From assembly GCA_018714725.1 (NCBI GenBank), contig DVMZ01000026.1, forward strand, positions 1 through 11,067: 11,067 nucleotides of DNA, given 5' to 3'. The translations under genes were made by a program, and so were the position numbers. Under the pieces are notes generated by a model. The model worked only from the letters and a program-made list of their open reading frames with translations. It searched no databases and was not told the DNA's origin. Source of the DNA: Candidatus Scatosoma pullistercoris. Its GTDB lineage: Bacteria; Bacillota; Clostridia; Christensenellales; Borkfalkiaceae. Shown one piece after another: positions 6,367 through 11,067 of the stretch. Numbering within the stretch: the first letter of the stretch is position 1; every line of letters begins with the position of its first letter.

Positions 6367-6657
6367 TCACCTCTCAAAGCCGCAGTTCAGATATTCCTCC
6401 GCCCCTTTTTCCAGCCGCGACAGGAATTTTACGAGTTTTTCGATCGTCCGCTCCGCGTCGGTCAGGCGCCGCTGCACCCCGCCCACGATTTTTTCCGCTT
6501 CGCGGAAATTGACGTCGTCGAACTCCCGGTTGCAGCGAACGAGATTGGAACGGATCGCCGCCGCTGCCTGTTCCAGCCTGCGCACCCTGTTTTTCAGCGA
6601 CTGCGCCTGCGCGGAAAAGACCGCGGGGGAGACCCGGATATATTCTTCCTCAGCCAT
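6367..6657 (-). CDS. WXG100-like small protein A2
   Basis: 96 residues, two helices, no signal peptide. Its centre (about 26-57) reads RRLEQAAAAIRSNLVRCNRE, then F-D-D-V-N-F-x-x-A-x-x-I-V. This matches the protein at 6927-7220 (RRLEQSAEIIRSNI, R-E-F-S-S-V-N-M, A-K-E-I-V), so the two are clear paralogues. The turn that is W-x-G in classical WXG100 proteins is here replaced by D-D-V-N. The ATG at 6655-6657 lies inside the end of B1 (8-base overlap), with AAGGAG about 7 bases upstream, so its translation is coupled to B1. I infer it pairs with B2, the next gene. Function as a secreted or scaffold helical hairpin is inferred from size and context. Confidence 0.75.
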   Translation of the reverse strand: MAEEEYIRVSPAVFSAQAQSLKNRVRRLEQAAAAIRSNLVRCNREFDDVNFREAEKIVGGVQRRLTDAERTIEKLVKFLSRLEKGAEEYLNCGFER

Positions 6658-6913
6658 CGATCAGCTCCTTCCACCTCTTTTCCAGCTCGTTGGCGCAGTA
6701 ATCGAGTTCGGAAGTGCCCGCGATCAGATCGTCCGTGAGCTCGGAAATATACCTTTCGTATTTATCGTATTGCGGATCGTTCCACTCGTTCCTCAGCCCG
6801 TGCGCTTCGTCCGCCATCTTTTTCCCCTCCCTTCTGACCGCGTCCGCGAAAAAGCGGATATCGCCGACCATCCGTTTGATGACCTCTATGTTTGCCTTTC
6901 CCGAATTTGCCAT
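6650..6913 (-). CDS. WXG100-like small protein B1
   Basis: 87 residues from ATG 6911-6913, with AAGGAG 8 bases upstream. This is the most WXG100-like of the four: helix one (about 8-40), then R-N-E-W-N-D-P-Q-Y-D-K-Y (41-52) with Trp44, then helix two carrying ELTDDLIAGTSELDYCANEL. The W-x-D turn, followed by an aromatic residue at the start of helix two, is a common variant of the WXG turn in Firmicutes. No signal peptide or membrane segment. It lies 13 bases after A1 and overlaps A2 by 8. With A1 it forms the first A-B pair of the operon. In the family such proteins form helical-hairpin dimers exported by, or activating, an FtsK/EssC ATPase. Confidence 0.78.
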   Translation of the reverse strand: MANSGKANIEVIKRMVGDIRFFADAVRREGKKMADEAHGLRNEWNDPQYDKYERYISELTDDLIAGTSELDYCANELEKRWKELIDG

Positions 6914-6926
6914 TTTATCTTCTCCT

Positions 6927-7220
6927 TTACCACTTGCGCCAGACGTGTCTGAGCTTTGCCATAAATTCGTCGGCGGAGCCCAGCAATTCGGCGATCTCCG
7001 CCTGCGCGTCGCTCAATACCCGGATATATTTGTCGACGATTTCCTTTGCCCGATCCATGTTCACGGAAGAGAACTCCCGCTCGAAGCCCGCGATGTTGGA
7101 TCGGATGATCTCCGCCGACTGTTCCAGCCGCCGGCAGGAATCCCGCTCGAACGCCACGCTCTGCCGGATGGCTTCGAGATTTTTGACGTCGTAAGATTGG
7201 ATGCTGAGATTGAGTTTCAC
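6927..7220 (-). CDS. WXG100-like small protein A1
   Basis: 97 residues, two long helices, no signal peptide. The start is GTG 7218-7220, overlapping the ATPase stop in GTGA; GGGAGG lies about 9 bases upstream, inside the ATPase gene. The central block (about 30-62: RRLEQSAEIIRSNIAGF, R-E-F-S-S-V-N-M, A-K-E-I-V) is shared with A2 at 6367-6657. The turn between helices is S-S-V-N rather than W-x-G; Trp94 and Trp97 lie at the very end instead (W-R-K-W). Being translationally coupled to the ATPase strengthens a working link between the two. I call it WXG100-like from size, hairpin layout and context, not from the signature residues, which are absent. Confidence 0.75.
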   Translation of the reverse strand: MKLNLSIQSYDVKNLEAIRQSVAFERDSCRRLEQSAEIIRSNIAGFEREFSSVNMDRAKEIVDKYIRVLSDAQAEIAELLGSADEFMAKLRHVWRKW

Positions 7221-10200
7221 CGCCTTTTTCCTCCCAGAGAATGGATGTATCCGAACGTCTCCTCCGTATCTTCATACTGAAAATAGCGCATTTTCGTGAA
7301 CGTTCCGTCGCGGGAAAGGAAGATGACGTTTTCTTTTTCGCCGCGCTTTTCCCCGCCGCCCGCCGGCCTGCACGATTCCGCCAGCCGGCTGTTGTACCCC
7401 GCGCCCGCAATGCGCCCGAGCGAATCGTCGTAGGGCTCGTGAAAGATCTTGTAATCCGTCCGCTCCACGTCGGCATACGTCCTGTCGAAGATATAGCCGC
7501 TCTCCGCCGTGACGATCAGGTAAAAATCGGGAACCTGACCCACCGCTTTGAGCATGCCGTACAGGGTGTCCGCGCCCCTGAGTCCGGAGTCCGCGGACAA
7601 AAACAGGGAGCGGGGATCGACGTAGCCCTCCGGCATATCGCCGGCGCCGTCCGAAACGCCCCCGCCGCCGATCGGGCTGTTGGCGACGAAATCGCGGACG
7701 GTGGACAGGGAGCGGATCGCCACGAAATACGGCCGATAGGAAGCCCGCCGGTCCTCTTCGCGGCGCTTGAATTCGTTGTGCGCCTCTTGCAGGAGCTCGC
7801 CGTATTGCTTAGGCGAAAAGCATTTCACGTCGGGATGCCCGCCGAAATATTCCTCCACCCTGTCCGAGCCGGAGGCGTCGAGTAGCCTGACCTCCCCGCC
7901 GCAGCGGAGGGCGCCGATCAGGAGGGAGATGAACAGATCGGTCTGCACCCGCTCGTCCTTGCCGACCACGAGCATGGAATGATGATACCTGTCGAAGGGC
8001 AGCCGGACGGGCTGTTGGAAAAAGAAATCCTCCCCGACGGGAATTTCGCAGTCGTCCGCGCCGAACACGGCGTATTTTTCCGCCGCCTCCCGGATCGTGA
8101 GCGGATCGGTCACGCCGACCACCTTCACGTCGACGGGATAATCCCGCCACTTGTTGCGTATCGCCGCGGAATAGACCTCTTCGCGGTTGTCGTGATAGGC
8201 GATGCGGACTTTGCGGCAGGTGATCCCTTCGTTGTGGCTGACGAGCGCCACGCCCGGCCGGTCGCATTCGACCTGAATGGTCCTGGCGTCGCGGGGATTG
8301 ATGACGTTTTCCGCGTCGGCGGGAGAGACGGAGAAACAGAATCTGCCGGGGACGAATTTGCAAAGCCGCGTGCTCATCGCCCTGTCTACGCTCTGCGAAG
8401 CGAACACGAGATGGATGCCGGCGGAACGCCCCATGCGCGCGATGTCCTCGCACATGGCCGCCAGCTTTTCCGACCTGCCGCGCACGCCGTTCGATTCGTC
8501 CTGAAAGAGCTTCTGGATCTCGTCGATGATAATGACGATCCGGGGGAAGTACTCCGCGCCCGCGTGCTTTTTCGCGTATTCCCGATTGTAGGTCACGAGA
8601 TCGCGGTACCCCGCCGCCGAAAAGGCCTTATTGCGCCGCGCGCGCTCGTTTTCGAGCATCTGGAGGATGATTTCCGCCTCTTCCAGCCGGCTGTTTTCGG
8701 CGAGGATGCGGACGTGCGGGATCGCCCCCTTTCCGCCCGGGCGGAACTGCCCCGCCGAAACGCCGTCCTTGAAGTCGATGAGGTAAAATTGCAGGTCGTC
8801 CGGCGAATATTTCATGCCGCCGTTGTAGATCATGCTTTCGATGAGGGAGGATTTGCCCATCTTGGGCGCGCCGAGCAAAAGGTAGGAGATGGGTTTGTCC
8901 TTTTCGTCGCCCGCCACAGCGAATTCCAGCGAATAGACTTCGTTGTCGATGATGCCGACGGGGATGGAAATGGTGTTTCCGTCGTCGTCGGGCGCCTTGT
9001 CCTCCCTCCCGAATCCGATGTCCTCATAGAGGAGTTTCCGGCTGTTTTTCTTTTTCACCGTTTCGGCAAAGGGCGCAAGCAAGGCCCTTATCTTTTCTTC
9101 CGGAAGGGAAAGCGGTATGCAATTTTCCCCGTTCATCGCAAACCTGCCCCCCTGAAAGACCGAACAGACCTTATCGGCGAAGAGGGCGGGATCGGTCATT
9201 TCCTCATCCGAATAGATATTCCGGCGGAGGGTTTTGCCCTTTTGCACGACGACGAAGAACACGCCCGTCTTGCCCCCGTTTTCGAAGAGATAGCGGATAT
9301 TGCTGCAATTTTCGTAGCCGAACGGATAATGCTGCAAGACGACGAGGACGGGCGGCTGTACGGACATCGGATTTTTCGCGTTATACTCGCAGATGTCCCG
9401 CATGCCCGCGCCGTTCAGGAGGTTCGCCCGGCTCTGGATCTTCTTCCGCAGGGACATCAGCACCTCCGAGACCCGATATTCGAATCCCCGCGCTCCGTCG
9501 TCCTCTATCTGGCGCATCCCGTCGAAGAAAATCCCCTTCTCCGCGCTCCGTTCCAGCGCGAACAGAAAGTTGTCCATGTCCCGGTTCGCCTCTTCCGAAC
9601 AGTATAAAATCTGTTTGTCGAGAGCGGGATAGGCGTACAGAAACTGCACGATGAGGGCGCGCAAAAAGTCCACGCCGTCGGCGATCTCCCCGTCCTCCAG
9701 CCGGACGACGAGCGGACCGTCGTCGGACAGGCGCCACTTTCGGGGAATGAGCATCCCGCCCGCCTCCGCGGCGCAGACGGGAAGGGAGACGGGCGCGGCG
9801 TAATCCGCCGCCACCGACATCCCGTCAAAGCGGAATCTCCTCTCCGCGCTTTCCAGCGCTCCCCTCCGGGCGTCCAGCTCCCTTTTCAGCCCGCCGAGTT
9901 CGTCCGAAAGCTGCTTTTTCCGCTTTTCCAAAGACGCACGGAGTTCCGCCGCCCGCTGTTTCTCCTCCCGGAAATAGGCGTCGTAAAAGGCGTCCGCGCC
10001 GTCGGAAAGGGCGTACAGGGTGCTCAGCGCCTTTCCGAGCGAGAGCGCGACCGAAGGGGTCACCCCCGTCTGCGAAATCCGGCGCAGGACGGCGACGATC
10101 GTCTGTTTCTGCTTCTCCGCGACGGCTTCCGCGTCGTCGGCGCCAAACCGCTCGGGGACGCTCCCCGGCGCCCCGATCCGCCCGCCCGACACGACCAGCT

Positions 10201-10405
10201 GACCGCGGCTGATTTTCGCCACTTTGAGAAGGAGCGGGGTGACCTGTGCCAGAAAATCCCCGACCTTTTTTTCGACGGACGCAACCCTGCCCCTGGCGTA
10301 AGCCGCAACGGCGGCCTCTCCCGTCCGCGAGAGTTCCGCGTCCGTCTTCTCCGCTTCGCCTTCGAGAACGCTGATTTTTTTGATGATTTCTTCTGCGCCG
10401 ACCAT
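7217..10405 (-). CDS. FtsK/SpoIIIE-type ATPase, EssC-like, of a T7SS-like system
   Basis: 1062 residues. An N-terminal helical/coiled-coil part (1-195) is followed by a region at about 215-450 resembling a degenerate P-loop domain without Walker A. The active FtsK/SpoIIIE domain spans about 475-740: Walker A GAPKMGKSS (512-520), Y-L-I-D-F-K-D-G (541-548), Walker B IVIIIDEIQ (623-631, D628-E629) and A-R-M-G-R-S-A-G-I-H-L-V-F-A-S-Q (656-671). A third domain (about 785-1062) keeps only a corrupted P-loop, V-V-G-K-D-E-R-V-Q (813-821). This three-module layout with one good ATPase site resembles EssC/EccC motors, which recognise and move WXG100 substrates. Unlike those, I see no membrane segment and no N-terminal FHA domains. 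The start is ATG 10403-10405 with GGAG 8 bases upstream, 77 bases after the LRR gene; four WXG100-like genes follow. FtsK-domain call is secure; secretion role is inferred. Confidence 0.9.
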   Translation of the reverse strand: MVGAEEIIKKISVLEGEAEKTDAELSRTGEAAVAAYARGRVASVEKKVGDFLAQVTPLLLKVAKISRGQLVVSGGRIGAPGSVPERFGADDAEAVAEKQKQTIVAVLRRISQTGVTPSVALSLGKALSTLYALSDGADAFYDAYFREEKQRAAELRASLEKRKKQLSDELGGLKRELDARRGALESAERRFRFDGMSVAADYAAPVSLPVCAAEAGGMLIPRKWRLSDDGPLVVRLEDGEIADGVDFLRALIVQFLYAYPALDKQILYCSEEANRDMDNFLFALERSAEKGIFFDGMRQIEDDGARGFEYRVSEVLMSLRKKIQSRANLLNGAGMRDICEYNAKNPMSVQPPVLVVLQHYPFGYENCSNIRYLFENGGKTGVFFVVVQKGKTLRRNIYSDEEMTDPALFADKVCSVFQGGRFAMNGENCIPLSLPEEKIRALLAPFAETVKKKNSRKLLYEDIGFGREDKAPDDDGNTISIPVGIIDNEVYSLEFAVAGDEKDKPISYLLLGAPKMGKSSLIESMIYNGGMKYSPDDLQFYLIDFKDGVSAGQFRPGGKGAIPHVRILAENSRLEEAEIILQMLENERARRNKAFSAAGYRDLVTYNREYAKKHAGAEYFPRIVIIIDEIQKLFQDESNGVRGRSEKLAAMCEDIARMGRSAGIHLVFASQSVDRAMSTRLCKFVPGRFCFSVSPADAENVINPRDARTIQVECDRPGVALVSHNEGITCRKVRIAYHDNREEVYSAAIRNKWRDYPVDVKVVGVTDPLTIREAAEKYAVFGADDCEIPVGEDFFFQQPVRLPFDRYHHSMLVVGKDERVQTDLFISLLIGALRCGGEVRLLDASGSDRVEEYFGGHPDVKCFSPKQYGELLQEAHNEFKRREEDRRASYRPYFVAIRSLSTVRDFVANSPIGGGGVSDGAGDMPEGYVDPRSLFLSADSGLRGADTLYGMLKAVGQVPDFYLIVTAESGYIFDRTYADVERTDYKIFHEPYDDSLGRIAGAGYNSRLAESCRPAGGGEKRGEKENVIFLSRDGTFTKMRYFQYEDTEETFGYIHSLGGKRR

Positions 10406-10482
10406 GTTTTTAACTCCGTCCGCCTCCCTTTTTTGATGTTCCGATTTTGTCTTTCCGTTCCGCCGCGCGCCGTTTTACGGAT

Positions 10483-11067
10483 CTACGAAAACAGCCTGCC
10501 GAAAAGCCCTCTCTTTCCGCCCGTCACCTTCTTGGGGAAAGCGCCGCGCTCCGGCTTGCAGTTTTGGGGAAGCGCTGCGCTTCTGAGGGCTATGCACCCG
10601 GAAAAGGCGCCTTCGCCGATGCCGCTCACCCGCGGGCCGAAGGTCACGTTTCCCAGCGAAGTGCATCCGGAAAACGCCTCGTCCCCGATCGCGGTGATCC
10701 CTTCGGGGGAGCTCCGTCCGCGCCTCCTGCCCTTTATATTTTTTCAGCACCCCCTTTTCGACGGCGAAACGACTTGCGAAATATTCCGCGCGGCGGCGCT
10801 TTTCCTCCTCTTTGCGGCGCTCGGCTTCCGCCGCCGCCTTTTTCTTTTCCTCTTCCTCCGCAAGCCTGCGCGTCTCCTCCGCCCTGCGCCCGATATAGGC
10901 GGCAAAATCTTCGTCGAAGGCGTCCGGAGCCTCCTTGCCGGAAACCTTTTTCGCCAGGCGGATCGCTTCGTCGATCTCCTTCCCGAACAGCCGCGTATAA
11001 TTCTCGGACGCGACGCGGATCAGTCCGATATATCCGTTCATATCGTCGGGATTTTCGTCGAGAAGGC
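10483..11067 (-). pseudogene. Coiled-coil / LRR_5 protein paralogous to the 427-residue gene, 5'-truncated by window, frameshifted
   Basis: The frame enters from the window edge as LLDENPDDMNGYIGLIRVAS and continues E-N-Y-T. This is the same TPR-like module found at about 125-148 of the protein at 4189-5472, so the ATG at 11041 is internal. A charged coiled coil follows (R-R-A-E-E-T-R-R-L-A-E-E-E-E onward). Then VLKKYKGQEARTELP is joined, after a +1 shift, to EGITAIGDEAFSGCTSLGNV and GIGEGAFSGC, which are BspA-type LRR_5 repeats. The tail ends G-L-F-G-R-L-F-S at TAG 10483-10485. The shift lies at a run of five C (G5 at 10705-10709 on the plus strand); four would give E-L-P-E-G-I-T-A-I-G. Without correction the frame ends at 10475 in Arg-rich shadow sequence. 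It may be a real mutation, a phase-variable tract or a sequencing error. Any N-terminal zinc ribbon would lie outside the window. Confidence 0.8.

Noticed and set aside
7979..9607. 542-residue open frame on the plus strand
   Set aside because: Antisense shadow of the FtsK-type ATPase, whose Walker motifs fix the real strand; the plus product has no recognisable domain.
1..11067. CRISPR array, tRNA, rRNA, insertion sequence
   Set aside because: I looked for regularly spaced repeats, cloverleaf motifs, conserved rRNA segments and transposase motifs with terminal inverted repeats, and saw none.

Overview
The window looks like part of a Clostridia-type Firmicutes genome. The evidence is strong AGGAGG-like ribosome sites, frequent GTG starts, near-consensus sigma-A promoters with 17-bp spacers, and families typical of gut Clostridia. 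Every gene I can support is on the minus strand, so transcription runs from high to low coordinates. Positions below about 2110 are visibly more AT-rich than the rest, which is GC-rich with many C/G runs.

Right and central part (11067 down to about 4189) is one tightly packed operon and the main point of interest. In order of transcription it holds: the 3' part of a coiled-coil / LRR_5 protein with an apparent +1 frameshift; a 1062-residue FtsK/SpoIIIE-type ATPase; four small helical proteins of 87-97 residues that form two tandem A-B pairs resembling WXG100/ESAT-6 proteins; a 198-residue coiled-coil protein; and a 427-residue protein with two zinc ribbons, a TPR-like module, a long coiled coil and two membrane segments. 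Gene boundaries overlap by 4, 8 and 4 bases or are separated by 4-15 bases from the ATPase onward. The first and last genes share a paralogous module with the sequence GYIGLIRVAS[EK]NYT. ATPase plus WXG100-like pairs is the signature of a type VII (ESX-like) secretion machine. However, the ATPase shows no membrane segment or FHA domain, no known T7SSb membrane gene (EsaA, EssA, EssB) is visible, and no toxin cargo is in the window. I infer a divergent, possibly undescribed T7SS-like system in which the zinc-ribbon/coiled-coil/membrane protein could be the membrane partner.

Middle (4189 to 2052): the operon ends in a nested inverted repeat. An open frame with no start codon follows, probably the 3' remnant of another gene. 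Then comes a gene with its own promoter for a two-domain protein resembling six-hairpin glycosidases. Its last 20 or so codons lie in AT-rich DNA, which suggests a junction.

Left part (2051 to 1): a hicAB toxin-antitoxin pair with a clear promoter and a 27-bp palindrome at the expected transcription start; a 583-base stretch with a strong hairpin, an extended -10 promoter and only a doubtful small ORF; then the 5' part of an AAA/DUF4143 ATPase gene with its own promoter, bracketed by a 17-nt direct repeat. This part reads like accessory DNA.
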